Positions 1-7,592 of a stretch of 64,000 bases of DNA are shown here, piece after piece. The notes beneath the pieces were generated by a model, which worked only from the letters and a program-made list of their open reading frames with translations, was not told where the DNA came from and did no database searches. How positions within the stretch are numbered: the first letter of the stretch is position 1; every line of letters starts with the position of its first letter. Position numbers and translations under genes: made by a program. The stretch comes from Stappia sp. 28M-7 (lineage in GTDB: Bacteria; Pseudomonadota; Alphaproteobacteria; Rhizobiales; Stappiaceae): assembly GCF_014252955.1 (NCBI RefSeq), contig NZ_JACMIA010000001.1, positions 1,798,001-1,862,000 on the forward strand, written 5' to 3'.

Positions 1-45
1 CTCGTCGGACAGCGACCTGAGATCGAGATCGTCTTCCTGGGACAT
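1..45 (-). CDS. 5' end of an unidentified gene cut by the left edge
   Basis: The minus strand opens at an ATG at 45 and reads through fifteen codons (MSQEDDLDLRSLSDE) to the edge without a stop. A GGAG lies about ten bases upstream of that ATG, a plausible ribosome binding site. Too little is visible to assign a family. It would be divergent from the methylglyoxal-synthase fusion gene at 222. Confidence 0.45.
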   Translation of the reverse strand, partial: MSQEDDLDLRSLSDE

Positions 46-221
46 CGCGGGCGCTCCGTTTGCGCGTTCGGGGGACAGGGCTCGCTTACGGGCCTGCTCC
101 CAGTACACTGGTTCGCGCCGCCTCCCGTCGATATCTTCAAAGCGACATGCGGAGTCGCGGGAGCGACAGCACCGGCGCCCGGCGGGCGCCGGCCGCAGAC
201 TTCAAGGGGACAGGTGCGTCG

Positions 222-1289
222 ATGGCCTTCGATTTCATCTTCATGCTGACGGAGGACGACAGCACCGTCCCCGATGCCCGCCGCCGGCTGGACGAGGTGC
301 TGGCGGGCGGCGCAAGGCATATCGGGTTCAAGGATGTGGGCCTGCCTTTCGAGGAGCTGCAGGGCCTCGCCCGCGACATTCGCGCCGCCGGCGGGCGGGT
401 CTATCTGGAGGTGGTGAGCCTCGATGCGCAGAGCGAGCTGCGTTCGGCGCGCGCGGCCATCGGCCTGGAGGTCGACTGCTTGCTCGGCGGTACCCGGCCG
501 GCCGAGGTGGCCCCGCTGTTGAAGGCGCATCCGATCCGCTACTACCCGTTTCCCGGCGAGATCGTCGGCCATCCGAGCGTGCTGGCGGGAACCATCGAAA
601 GCATCACGGAGAGCGCCCGGGCGCTGGCCGATCTGGAGAGCGTGCACGGGCTGGACCTGCTCGCCTACCGTTTCGCCGGCGACGTGCCGGCCTTGATGCG
701 CAGCGTCTGTGCGGCCTGCGACAAGCCGGTGATCATGGCCGGCAGCATCGACCGGGCGGCGCGCATCGTCGAAGTGGCGGAGGCGGGCGCGGCCGGCTTC
801 ACCGTCGGCACGGCGGCGCTGAAGGGCCAGTTCGCGGCCCCCGAAGGCGACCTGGCCGCGCAGGTGCGGGCGATCCTGTCGCTGACGCTGGAGGCGCGCC
901 GCCGCTCCACCGCGCCGCGCCGTATCGCGCTGGTCGCCCACAATGCCCGCAAGGCGCATCTGCGCGCCTGGGTGGGGCGGCATGCGGAGGTGCTGCGCCG
1001 GCAGAAGCTGGTGGCGACCGGCGGCACCGGCGCCATGTTGCTGGAGGCGGTGCCGGGGCTCGCGATCCAGCGGCTGCAGCGCGGCTCGCATGGCGGCGAC
1101 CAGCAGCTCGGCGCGCTGATCGCCACCGGCGAGCTGGACGCGGTGATCTTCTTCGCCGATCCGCACGGCCACCACACCAGCGATGTCGACCTGATGGCGC
1201 TGACCCGGCTGGCGATCCTGCACGACACGCCCATCGCCTGTTCTCCGGCGGCCGCGGACCTGGTGGTCGCGGCAAGCCTCGGCGGGTAG
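222..1289 (+). CDS. TIM-barrel-like domain fused to a methylglyoxal synthase (MgsA) domain
   Basis: 355 residues from the ATG at 222; the frame is open back to 60, but homology-like sequence begins only at MAFDF. Residues 1-205 look like a small alpha/beta barrel with a phosphate-binding-like C-terminal strand (AGFTVGTAAL, 191-200) and a lysine in GFKDVG (35-40). Residues 232-351 match MgsA, which converts dihydroxyacetone phosphate to methylglyoxal. Compared with E. coli MgsA, His19, Lys23, Asp71, Asp91 and Asp101 correspond to H240, K244, D293, D313 and D323. The catalytic His98 position is S320, although H315, H317 and H318 are nearby. MgsA is normally a stand-alone protein of about 150 residues, so the fusion is unusual. 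The N-terminal function is unknown, and activity of the MgsA part is uncertain. Confidence 0.8.
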   Translation: MAFDFIFMLTEDDSTVPDARRRLDEVLAGGARHIGFKDVGLPFEELQGLARDIRAAGGRVYLEVVSLDAQSELRSARAAIGLEVDCLLGGTRPAEVAPLLKAHPIRYYPFPGEIVGHPSVLAGTIESITESARALADLESVHGLDLLAYRFAGDVPALMRSVCAACDKPVIMAGSIDRAARIVEVAEAGAAGFTVGTAALKGQFAAPEGDLAAQVRAILSLTLEARRRSTAPRRIALVAHNARKAHLRAWVGRHAEVLRRQKLVATGGTGAMLLEAVPGLAIQRLQRGSHGGDQQLGALIATGELDAVIFFADPHGHHTSDVDLMALTRLAILHDTPIACSPAAADLVVAASLGG

Positions 1290-1303
1290 CGGGAGAAGCC
1301 TCG

Positions 1304-2050
1304 TCAGCCGCGCGCCGCGTGCTCGGTGCGCAGCGGCTGGCCGGCCGCATCCCAGTCCTGCCAGCCGGGAAAGGGGAGCGCGGGGAGGGTTTCCGCGCTT
1401 GCGACATGTGCTCCCCAGGCCTCAAGAACCGAGCCTAGGCGCTGTTTCTGGGTGCTCTCGTCCTCGTAGGAATAGCCGTGCCCCTGCACCCCGCAGGCGG
1501 TGAAGGGCGGCAGGACCGTGAAGCCGAGATAGTGCAGGGAGTAGTGCAGCGGCCAGAGCATCGTGGCGAAGTCGCCGCCGCGTGCACCCGGCCCGAAAGC
1601 GCTTTCCGGTGCGCCGGTTGTGACGCTGAGCAGGGCGCGGCGGCCACGGAAATAGCCGGCGTCGTAGCGCACGCGGCTGGTGTAGAGGCCACCGCTCAGG
1701 AACACCCGGTCGAACCAGCCCTTCAGCATTGCCGGCGGGCCGTGCCACCACAGCGGAAACTGGAGCACGAGCAGGTCGGCGCGCTCCAGCTCGGCAATCT
1801 CGGTGAGGACGTCCGCCGGGACGCTGCCGCTCTGCCAGGCGTGGCGCTGCTCGGCGAGCGGGACGAACGCGGCTGCATTATGCCTGTTGGTGTAATGCGC
1901 GCCCTTTTCGACCGGATCGAAGCCGGAGGCGTAGAGGTCCTGAAGGCTGACCGTGTGGCCGTCGCGGCTCAGCGCCTGTGCGGCCGCGCGGGACAGGGCG
2001 CCGTTGAAGGATCCCGGATCGGGATGGGCCTGGATGATGCGAACATGCAT
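1304..2050 (-). CDS. Flavodoxin-fold NAD(P)H:quinone oxidoreductase
   Basis: 248 residues. The N-terminus (MHVRIIQAHPDPGSFNGAL) and the later LQFPLWWHGPPAMLKGWFDRVF segment are typical of the NQO/MdaB/KefF-type flavodoxin-like fold. These FMN- or FAD-dependent cytosolic enzymes reduce quinones and related electrophiles by two electrons. A GAPESAFGPGARGG loop fits the flavin site. The gene is divergent from a LysR gene starting 75 bases away, the usual arrangement for a regulator and its target. The exact substrate cannot be told. Confidence 0.85.
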   Translation of the reverse strand: MHVRIIQAHPDPGSFNGALSRAAAQALSRDGHTVSLQDLYASGFDPVEKGAHYTNRHNAAAFVPLAEQRHAWQSGSVPADVLTEIAELERADLLVLQFPLWWHGPPAMLKGWFDRVFLSGGLYTSRVRYDAGYFRGRRALLSVTTGAPESAFGPGARGGDFATMLWPLHYSLHYLGFTVLPPFTACGVQGHGYSYEDESTQKQRLGSVLEAWGAHVASAETLPALPFPGWQDWDAAGQPLRTEHAARG

Positions 2051-2084
2051 GCGGGTTTCCTCTGAATATGGACGTTCGCTTCAG

Positions 2085-2106
2085 CTTATCTTGCGAAAAT
2101 GATAGG
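2085..2106. promoter_or_regulatory. Candidate LysR-type binding site
   Basis: CTTATC-N10-GATAGG is an imperfect dyad between the divergent quinone reductase and LysR genes. The spacing is in the range of LysR half-sites. No clear -35/-10 pair was recognised, so this rests only on symmetry and position. Confidence 0.3.
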
Positions 2107-2125
2107 GTTACGGTCGATATCGCAG

Positions 2126-2998
2126 ATGGAGTTTGCAGTTTTGCAAGATCGACTCGACTGGAGCGACTATCGCCTGGTGCTGGAGATCGCCCGCGCCGGG
2201 TCGCTGACGCTGGCCGGCCGCCAGTCCGGGCGCAGCCATGCGACGCTGTTCCGCCGGCTCAACGCGGTAGAGGAACGGCTGGGAACGCGGCTGTTCGACC
2301 GGCACCGCAACGGATACGCGCTGACCAAGGCCGGGGAGGCGGTCGTGGCCGCGGCAAAGGCCTTCGAGGAGCTGGCCGTCACGACCGAGCGGAAGCTTGC
2401 CGATCTCGACCGCCGAGCGGAGGGACTGGTCACCCTGACGACGACCGATGCGCTGTTTTCCGGGCTGATCGCGGGTGCGCTTACCCGGTTTCGCCAGGAG
2501 GCTCCGGCCATCTCGCTGGAGGTCAGGCTGTCGAACGACCTGCACGATCTGGCAAGGCGCGAGGCGGATATCGCCGTGCGTCCGACCACCGCTCCGGAGC
2601 CGCACCTGTTCGGGCGCAATCTCGGCGCGATCCGGCAGGCGGTGTATGCGCCCGCGCATATCGAGGACGATGCCGGGCTGCGGTGGATCGGCCCGGCCGC
2701 CTCCATGAACTACGCCCAGTACGAGCGCTGGCTGCGCCGGCAGGGCGCCGGGGAGGCAGCAATGGAGGTCGAGGGGACGCTCGGCATCCACGCGGCGGTG
2801 CGAGCCGGCGCGGGGCGGGCGGTGCTGCCCTGCTATCTCGGCGATGCCGACGAGGGCCTGCGCCGCTGCGGGCCGGTGGTCGAGGAGCTGGGAATCCCGC
2901 TCTGGATCCTGATCCATCCGGACCTGAAGGACGTGGCACGGGTGCGCAAGGTCCTGGAGTTCCTCGGCAAGGACAGGCAGCTCGGGCAAAGGCTCTGA
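2126..2998 (+). CDS. LysR-family transcriptional regulator
   Basis: 290 residues from the ATG at 2126; an in-frame ATG at 2099 would add nine residues, and neither has a strong ribosome binding site. The winged helix-turn-helix lies at about residues 8-70 (SLTLAGRQSGRSHATLFRRLNAVEERLG in two parts), followed by a periplasmic-binding-like effector domain to the C-terminus. It is divergent from the quinone oxidoreductase and probably controls it in response to a quinone or electrophile. The domain family is certain and the target inferred. Confidence 0.85.
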   Translation: MEFAVLQDRLDWSDYRLVLEIARAGSLTLAGRQSGRSHATLFRRLNAVEERLGTRLFDRHRNGYALTKAGEAVVAAAKAFEELAVTTERKLADLDRRAEGLVTLTTTDALFSGLIAGALTRFRQEAPAISLEVRLSNDLHDLARREADIAVRPTTAPEPHLFGRNLGAIRQAVYAPAHIEDDAGLRWIGPAASMNYAQYERWLRRQGAGEAAMEVEGTLGIHAAVRAGAGRAVLPCYLGDADEGLRRCGPVVEELGIPLWILIHPDLKDVARVRKVLEFLGKDRQLGQRL

Positions 2999-3051
2999 GC
3001 CTGCCACGCTGTCGGGCGGCGCCGGCCGCCGGCGGTTCCTGCCGGCAGGCC

Positions 3052-3070
3052 TGATCACCTGCGGTGATCA
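3052..3070. repeat. Perfect inverted repeat after the LysR gene
   Basis: TGATCACC-TGC-GGTGATCA is a perfect 8-base dyad 53 bases after the LysR stop. There is no following T tract, so it may be a weak terminator or a protein-binding site. The rest of 3000-3239 shows no gene. Confidence 0.5.
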
Positions 3071-3239
3071 AGACGATGAAAATTCCCTCACTTCAACGCA
3101 TCCCCGATAGGTGCGATCCCGGTCACGTCTGACGCAAGGGGCGCTAAGCGCTGCCGCCCTGGCCGCCAGTCGCGCACCGCGCGCACCCACGTCCGGCGCT
3201 TCACGGGGCGCGGCCGATCCTCCGGAGGGTCGCTCAAAA

Positions 3240-3303
3240 ATATGCTTGCGCATGCATATATATTGACAGTGAGGATGCTTCCAGTTTAATGCATGCGCAT
3301 GCA
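3240..3303 (+). promoter_or_regulatory. Promoter with flanking palindromic operators for the FrnE/SMR cluster
   Basis: TTGACA (3263-3268) is followed after 16 bases by TTTAAT (3285-3290), a good -35/-10 pair. The perfect palindrome TGCATGCGCATGCA (3290-3303) abuts the -10, and a near copy TGCTTGCGCATGCA lies at 3243-3256, upstream of the -35. Two such sites bracketing a promoter suggest repression, most simply by the MarR protein encoded at the end of this cluster, which has a related GCATG dyad before its own gene. Confidence 0.65.
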
Positions 3304-3323
3304 AGCAAATGGAGAGGTGTGAA

Positions 3324-3971
3324 GTGAACACCGTAACCGTCTATTCCGACTATGTTTGTCCGTTCTGCCTGCTGGCGGAACAGGTGCTGTCGAAGGCCAT
3401 CAAGGGCAGGGACGTCCCTGCCTCCTGGCGCATCTCCTGGCGTGCCTTCGAGCTTCGGCCCGAGCCGGTGCCGACCCTGCGGCCCGAGGACCCCTATCTG
3501 CCGGCGATCTGGAAGACCTCGGTCTATCCGCTGGCCGAAAGGCTCGGGGTGCCGATCCGGCTTCCCTCGATCTCGCCGCAGCCGCGGACGGGCAAGGCCT
3601 TCGAGCTTCTGGCGCTGGCGCAGGACCGCGGGGCGGATCACGCCTATTCGATGGAGGTCCTGCGGGCCTTCTTCCAGGACAACCGCGACATCGGCGATCC
3701 CGACGTGCTGGTCGAGCTGGCCGGGAAGGCGGGGCTGGACCCCGCCGAGGCACGCCGGGCGCTCGACAGCGGCGCCTATGCGGAGCGTCACCGCGAGGCG
3801 CTGCGCCATGCCCGCGAGGACATGGAGATCACCTCCGTTCCCACCATCGTCGTCGGCGACCGGGTGTTCCGGGGAACGCCGTCCATGGACGAGCTGGTTC
3901 AGGCACTGGACGAGCTGGAATCCAGCACCGGCACCCCGGACCGCTCCAGCCAGGCGGAGCTGCCGCTCTGA
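3324..3971 (+). CDS. DsbA-family thioredoxin-fold oxidoreductase, FrnE-like
   Basis: 215 residues from the GTG at 3324, chosen because GGAGAGG ends six bases upstream; the ATG at 3309 overlaps that site. The N-terminus VTVYSDYVCPFC carries the CPFC redox motif near residues 12-15, and the helical insertion and late cis-proline segment (ITSVPTIVVGDRVF) fit the FrnE/2-hydroxychromene-carboxylate-isomerase branch of DsbA proteins. There is no signal peptide, so it is cytosolic. It leads a same-strand set with two SMR pumps, a deaminase and a MarR regulator, suggesting a role in resistance to a toxic electrophile or drug. Confidence 0.8.
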   Translation: MNTVTVYSDYVCPFCLLAEQVLSKAIKGRDVPASWRISWRAFELRPEPVPTLRPEDPYLPAIWKTSVYPLAERLGVPIRLPSISPQPRTGKAFELLALAQDRGADHAYSMEVLRAFFQDNRDIGDPDVLVELAGKAGLDPAEARRALDSGAYAERHREALRHAREDMEITSVPTIVVGDRVFRGTPSMDELVQALDELESSTGTPDRSSQAELPL

Positions 3972-4032
3972 CCGGCTTTTGCCCTCCCCAACCCACCAAA
4001 CACCATTCCTCACTCATCAAAGGATGCATGAA

Positions 4033-4353
4033 ATGAGCTGGCTTTATCTTGGAATCGCCGTCGTCTTCGAGATCGCGGTCGCAATCAGCGCCGGCAACGC
4101 GAAGGGCTTCACCCGCCTGTGGTGGACCATCGCGACGCTGGTCAGCGGCGCCATCGCCACCTTCTTCCTGAGCCTTGCGCTGCTCACCTTCGACGTGGGC
4201 GTCGGATACGCCATCTGGACCTCGGTGTCCGGGGTCGGGATCGTCATCCTCGGCGCGATGTTCTTCGGCCAGACGCTGAACGCCAAGAAGGCGCTGGGCA
4301 TGATTCTCGTCATCGGCGGCGTTGTCGGCCTGCGCCTCAGCGGCGCCGCGTGA
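4033..4353 (+). CDS. Small multidrug resistance (SMR) transporter, subunit 1
   Basis: 106 residues with four predicted membrane helices, the normal SMR size. The membrane-embedded glutamate needed for proton/substrate exchange is E13 (LGIAVVFEIA), and GVGYAIWTSV and FFGQTLNAKKALGM match the EmrE pattern. The ATG at 4033 follows AGG at 4021-4023; another in-frame ATG is at 4024. It is immediately followed by a second SMR gene, an arrangement typical of heterodimeric pumps such as EbrAB or YkkCD. Confidence 0.9.
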   Translation: MSWLYLGIAVVFEIAVAISAGNAKGFTRLWWTIATLVSGAIATFFLSLALLTFDVGVGYAIWTSVSGVGIVILGAMFFGQTLNAKKALGMILVIGGVVGLRLSGAA

Positions 4354-4405
4354 GGCGCGGCAAGTCCTCCCGAACAGTTTCTCCCGATCAAAGGAACCGA
4401 ACATC

Positions 4406-4780
4406 ATGGATACCAACAAGAACACCCAGAGCGTCGGCGCGGCATGGGGCATGCTCCTGCTGGCCAGCATCTTCGAGATTGGCTACGCGCTCAGCGTCGG
4501 CGGCAGCCAGGCCTTCACCGTCCTGAGCTGGTCGGTGGCGGCCGTCGTCTTCTTCCTGCTGACGCTGTACTTCCTCAGCGCCGCCCTGCGGACCATCGAC
4601 GTGGGCATCGGCTATGCGGTCTGGGCCGGCATCGGCTCGGTCGGCGCGGCAGGCTTCGGCAGCGCGCTGCTCGACCAGCCGCTGACGCTGATCCAGACCT
4701 TCTGGCTGGCGGTGATCATCGTCGGCGTCGTCTGGTTGAAGCTCGCCGACAGCGCCAAGCTGCAGGGCGAGGCGGCATGA
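4406..4780 (+). CDS. Small multidrug resistance (SMR) transporter, subunit 2
   Basis: 124 residues, four membrane helices, with an N-terminal extension of about ten residues relative to EmrE. The key glutamate is E24 (LLASIFEIGYALS), and GIGYAVWAGIGSVGAAG follows. AAGGAA lies nine bases before the ATG. It pairs with the SMR gene just upstream; together they probably form an antiparallel heterodimer in the inner membrane. Its stop overlaps the ATG of the deaminase gene, so the two are translationally coupled. Confidence 0.9.
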   Translation: MDTNKNTQSVGAAWGMLLLASIFEIGYALSVGGSQAFTVLSWSVAAVVFFLLTLYFLSAALRTIDVGIGYAVWAGIGSVGAAGFGSALLDQPLTLIQTFWLAVIIVGVVWLKLADSAKLQGEAA

Positions 4781-5253
4781 CCCCCGCACGCCTCACCGAG
4801 CTCATGGAGGAGGCCGTCGCCTTCTCCGTGCAGCATGTCCACGACGGCGGCATTCCCTTCACGGCCCTTATCGTCGACCGGGACGGCGTGGTTCTCGGGC
4901 GCGGTGTCAACCGCGTCCGGGAGCATCACGACCCGACCGCCCATGCCGAGGTGGAGGCGATCCGCGACGCCTGCCGCCGGCATGGCACGACTCACCTGCA
5001 CGGGACGACGCTGCTGGCCTCCGGAGAGCCTTGCGCGCTGTGCTACATGAGCGCCCACTATTCCGGCATCGCGCAGGTGCTCTTTGCCGCCGACCGCGAG
5101 GAGGCGGCAGCCCACGGCTTCGACTATCGCGGGACCTATCGGCTGTTCGCCCAGGACCCGCTGACCTGGCGCGTGCCAGCGGCGGGAAAGCTCACCGTCG
5201 GCGACAGCCTGTTGCCCTTCGCAAGCTTCGGCACCCGGCCGCACAAGAGCTAG
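4777..5253 (+). CDS. Cytidine/guanine-deaminase-family zinc nucleoside deaminase
   Basis: 158 residues, starting in an ATGA overlap with the SMR gene. The zinc-deaminase signature is complete: H56-A-E58 (the glutamate is the proton shuttle) and P-C86-xx-C89. The layout most resembles guanine deaminase or TadA-like purine deaminases of this superfamily. Substrate cannot be assigned from sequence. Coupling to two SMR exporters is unexpected and suggests the enzyme modifies, or protects against, the exported compound. Confidence 0.85.
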   Translation: MTPARLTELMEEAVAFSVQHVHDGGIPFTALIVDRDGVVLGRGVNRVREHHDPTAHAEVEAIRDACRRHGTTHLHGTTLLASGEPCALCYMSAHYSGIAQVLFAADREEAAAHGFDYRGTYRLFAQDPLTWRVPAAGKLTVGDSLLPFASFGTRPHKS

Positions 5254-5318
5254 GTTGAGGCAGGGGGCCGAGGCCTGGGCGGGGGGCATGGATGGGAACG
5301 AGGCTTGAAAGCGTTGTT

Positions 5319-5334
5319 GCATGAGCATACATGC
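5319..5334. promoter_or_regulatory. Candidate MarR operator
   Basis: GCATG-N6-CATGC lies 37 bases before the MarR start. It shares the GCATG half-site with the two palindromes around the promoter at 3240-3303, so the same protein may bind both places and autoregulate. Confidence 0.45.
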
Positions 5335-5370
5335 TTCAGATCCGTCACCCTTCGTCCGGGAGAATTGCGC

Positions 5371-5790
5371 ATGTCCGCAAGAGGCGATCTCTGGCTCCGG
5401 CTGGTCCAGTCGGTCGCGACCGTCGAAGCCGAGCTGGGCAGGATCCTGCAAGACCAGTACGGCATCGGCCTGTCGGACTACCGCGCGCTGGAGGCGCTCG
5501 AAAGGGCGCCGAAAAGCGAGCTGCGCATGCAGGAGCTGGCGGCCCATCTGCAACTCAACCAGAGCTCGGTTTCGCGGATGGTCGAGCGGCTGGAACGCAG
5601 CGGCCTCACCATTCGGGACCTGTGCCCGGACGACAAGCGCGGCGTCTACACGGTGCTGACCGACAAGGGCCGCGCGCATCTGACGGCGGCTCGGCCCGAT
5701 TACGAAAAGGCGCTGGAGGCGGCCATCGCCAAGCATGGCGGGGGCGATGCTCTCGCCGCGGCCTTCGCCAGTGCGGGGCAGGCGACCTAG
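5371..5790 (+). CDS. MarR-family transcriptional regulator
   Basis: 139 residues from the ATG at 5371, which has GGGAGA seven bases upstream; the frame is open back to 5305, but that would cover the candidate operator. The winged helix-turn-helix (MQELAAHLQLNQSSVSRMVERLERSGL, residues about 53-79) and wing (CPDDKRGVYTVLT) are clear. It closes the FrnE/SMR/deaminase cluster and is the likely local repressor, probably released by a small hydrophobic ligand. Confidence 0.85.
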   Translation: MSARGDLWLRLVQSVATVEAELGRILQDQYGIGLSDYRALEALERAPKSELRMQELAAHLQLNQSSVSRMVERLERSGLTIRDLCPDDKRGVYTVLTDKGRAHLTAARPDYEKALEAAIAKHGGGDALAAAFASAGQAT

Positions 5791-5892
5791 GCCGTTGCCG
5801 CAGGTCTGGCCGCAGGCACGCCGGACCGGGTTGCCGTGCGGCCCGTTAGATGCTGTTATTCTGCTCAGGAATCACGCCAGAGAGGGGAAGTC

Positions 5893-5964
5893 GATGCCTT
5901 ACGATCACTTCCATGACAACAAACGCGGACCTGTCTCCGCCCCGCGCTTCTTCCCGCGGGGCTG
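5893..5964 (+). CDS. Putative 23-residue leader peptide before the ABC-F gene
   Basis: An ATG with a strong AGAGGGGAAG site five bases upstream opens a 23-codon ORF (MPYDHFHDNKRG, then PVSAPRFFPRG) that stops 78 bases before the ABC-F start. Its last codons contain a CCCGCG-N8-CGCGGG hairpin (5941-5960). Regulated ABC-F antibiotic-protection genes often have such leaders, where drug-stalled ribosomes remodel the downstream RNA. No homology is claimed. Confidence 0.4.
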
Positions 5965-5982
5965 ACAAAGGACCGCATCGCC

Positions 5983-6038
5983 GTCTCATCGTCAGCCTTT
6001 TCGGCACCCTAGCGTGTGCCTGCCTGATCCGATGAGAC
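5983..6038 (+). promoter_or_regulatory. Hairpin covering the ABC-F translation start region
   Basis: GTCTCATCG (5983-5991) pairs perfectly with CGATGAGAC (6030-6038), the pairing continues inward with TCAG/CTGA after a two-base bulge, and an inner GGCAC-N8-GTGCC hairpin lies at 6003-6020. The outer stem ends four bases before the ATG at 6043, so it would occlude the ribosome landing site. With the upstream leader ORF this looks like a translational attenuator. Confidence 0.45.
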
Positions 6039-6042
6039 TGCC

Positions 6043-7557
6043 ATGTCCCTTATCTCTGCCAAAGACCTTTCCCTGACCCGCAGCGAGACCCTTTTTGCCG
6101 GGCTCGATCTCTCCATATCCAAGGGCGACCGCCTCGGCCTCGTGGCCGCGAACGGGCGCGGCAAGTCCTCGCTTCTGCGCATTCTGGCGGGCGAGGAGGA
6201 CGCGACCTCGGGAACCGTTGTCCGCGCCCGCGGACTGGTCGCCGCCCTGGCGCCGCAGGATCCGCCGGAGCACCTGCTGCCGCTGAGCTTCTACGACGCG
6301 GTGCGCGACGCGCTTGCCGCGGAGGTCGCGGAAACCGAGAGCTGGCGGGTCGATATCCTGCTCGATGATCTCAGCGTTCCGGAGGAGCTGCGCGGGCGCG
6401 CCGTCGGCGAGCTGTCCGGCGGCTGGCAGCGCACCATGCTGCTCGCCAGGGCCGCCGTGATCGAGCCCGACCTGCTGCTGCTGGACGAGCCGACGAACCA
6501 TCTCGATATCGGCCGGATCGGCGCGCTGGAGCGGTTTCTTGCCGGCCTGCCGCGCGATTGCGCGGTGATCGCGGCGAGCCACGACCGCGCCTTCCTGGAC
6601 GATACGAGCACCCGCACGCTGTTTCTGCGACCGGCCGAGAGCGAGGATTTCTCCTTGCCCTATTCCCGCGCCCTGGAGGCGCTGGAGGAGCGCGATGCCG
6701 CGCGCGACCGGCAGTTCAGGAACGACATGCGCAAGGTCAAGGCGCTGCGCCAGCAGGCGGCCAAGCTCAAGAACATCGGCATCAACTCCGGCTCCGACCT
6801 GCTGGTCGTCAAGACGAAGCAGCTGTCCGAGCGCGCCGACAAGCTGGAGGAAAGCGCGCGCCCGGCGCATCACGAGGGGACGTCGGGGGCGATCCGGCTG
6901 ACCAACAGCGGAACCCATGCCAAGGCGCTGGTCGCGATCGGCGATACCGCGATCACGACGCCGGACGGCCGGCTGCTGTTCCGCACGGGGAAGCTGTGGA
7001 TCGGCAATGGCGACCGGATCGCGCTGCTCGGCGCCAACGGCACAGGCAAGACGCGCATGGTCGACAGGGTGCGGTCGGCCCTGGCGGGGGAGGACCCGGA
7101 CATCCGGGGAGCGGCGAGCCTGAAGCTCGGCTACAGCGATCAGGCACTGTCCCAGCTCGCCGCGTTTGCAACGCCCTGGGATGCGGTCAAGCGTAGCGAC
7201 AAGCTGACCGACCACCAGGCAAGGGCGCAGCTTGCCGGAGCCGGGATCGACATCGACGCGCAGAACGCGCCCCTTGCCCGGCTTTCGGGCGGCCAGCGGG
7301 CGCGGCTCGCCATGCTGCTCCTGCGCTTGTCGCGGCCGAATTTCTATCTGCTGGACGAGCCGACCAATCATCTCGACATCGACGGACAGACCATGCTGGA
7401 GGGCGAACTGATCGAGCACGGCGCCGCCTGCCTTCTGGTCAGCCACGACCGGACCTTCGTCAGTTCGGTGGCGACGCGGATCTGGGTGATTTCGGGCAGA
7501 CGGCTGATCGAGGTGGACGACCCGGCCCCGGTGTTCGAGCGACTGATCGCAGAGTGA
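6043..7557 (+). CDS. ABC-F family ATPase (ribosome-associated, antibiotic-resistance type candidate)
   Basis: 504 residues with two ABC domains and no membrane segment. Domain 1 has Walker A AANGRGKSS (about 35-43), signature LSGGW and LLLLDEPTNHLD; domain 2 has GANGTGKT, LSGGQ and LLDEPTNHLD. A basic, coiled linker lies between them. ABC-F proteins bind the ribosomal E site and either assist translation or displace antibiotics. It is not obviously one of the housekeeping EttA/Uup types. The leader and hairpin upstream favour an inducible role. Confidence 0.85.
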   Translation: MSLISAKDLSLTRSETLFAGLDLSISKGDRLGLVAANGRGKSSLLRILAGEEDATSGTVVRARGLVAALAPQDPPEHLLPLSFYDAVRDALAAEVAETESWRVDILLDDLSVPEELRGRAVGELSGGWQRTMLLARAAVIEPDLLLLDEPTNHLDIGRIGALERFLAGLPRDCAVIAASHDRAFLDDTSTRTLFLRPAESEDFSLPYSRALEALEERDAARDRQFRNDMRKVKALRQQAAKLKNIGINSGSDLLVVKTKQLSERADKLEESARPAHHEGTSGAIRLTNSGTHAKALVAIGDTAITTPDGRLLFRTGKLWIGNGDRIALLGANGTGKTRMVDRVRSALAGEDPDIRGAASLKLGYSDQALSQLAAFATPWDAVKRSDKLTDHQARAQLAGAGIDIDAQNAPLARLSGGQRARLAMLLLRLSRPNFYLLDEPTNHLDIDGQTMLEGELIEHGAACLLVSHDRTFVSSVATRIWVISGRRLIEVDDPAPVFERLIAE

Positions 7558-7592
7558 CGGCAGGCGGCCCCGGCCTGTGCCCGGTGCCGGCC

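Noticed and set aside
60-221. A 54-codon extension of the MgsA fusion
   Set aside because: The extension has low-complexity Arg/Ser composition, and the domain-like sequence starts at the ATG at 222.
5922-6035. A second, overlapping 40-codon leader frame before the ABC-F gene with a hydrophobic end
   Set aside because: No ribosome site precedes it, and it runs through both arms of the hairpin. The ORF at 5893 is the better leader candidate.
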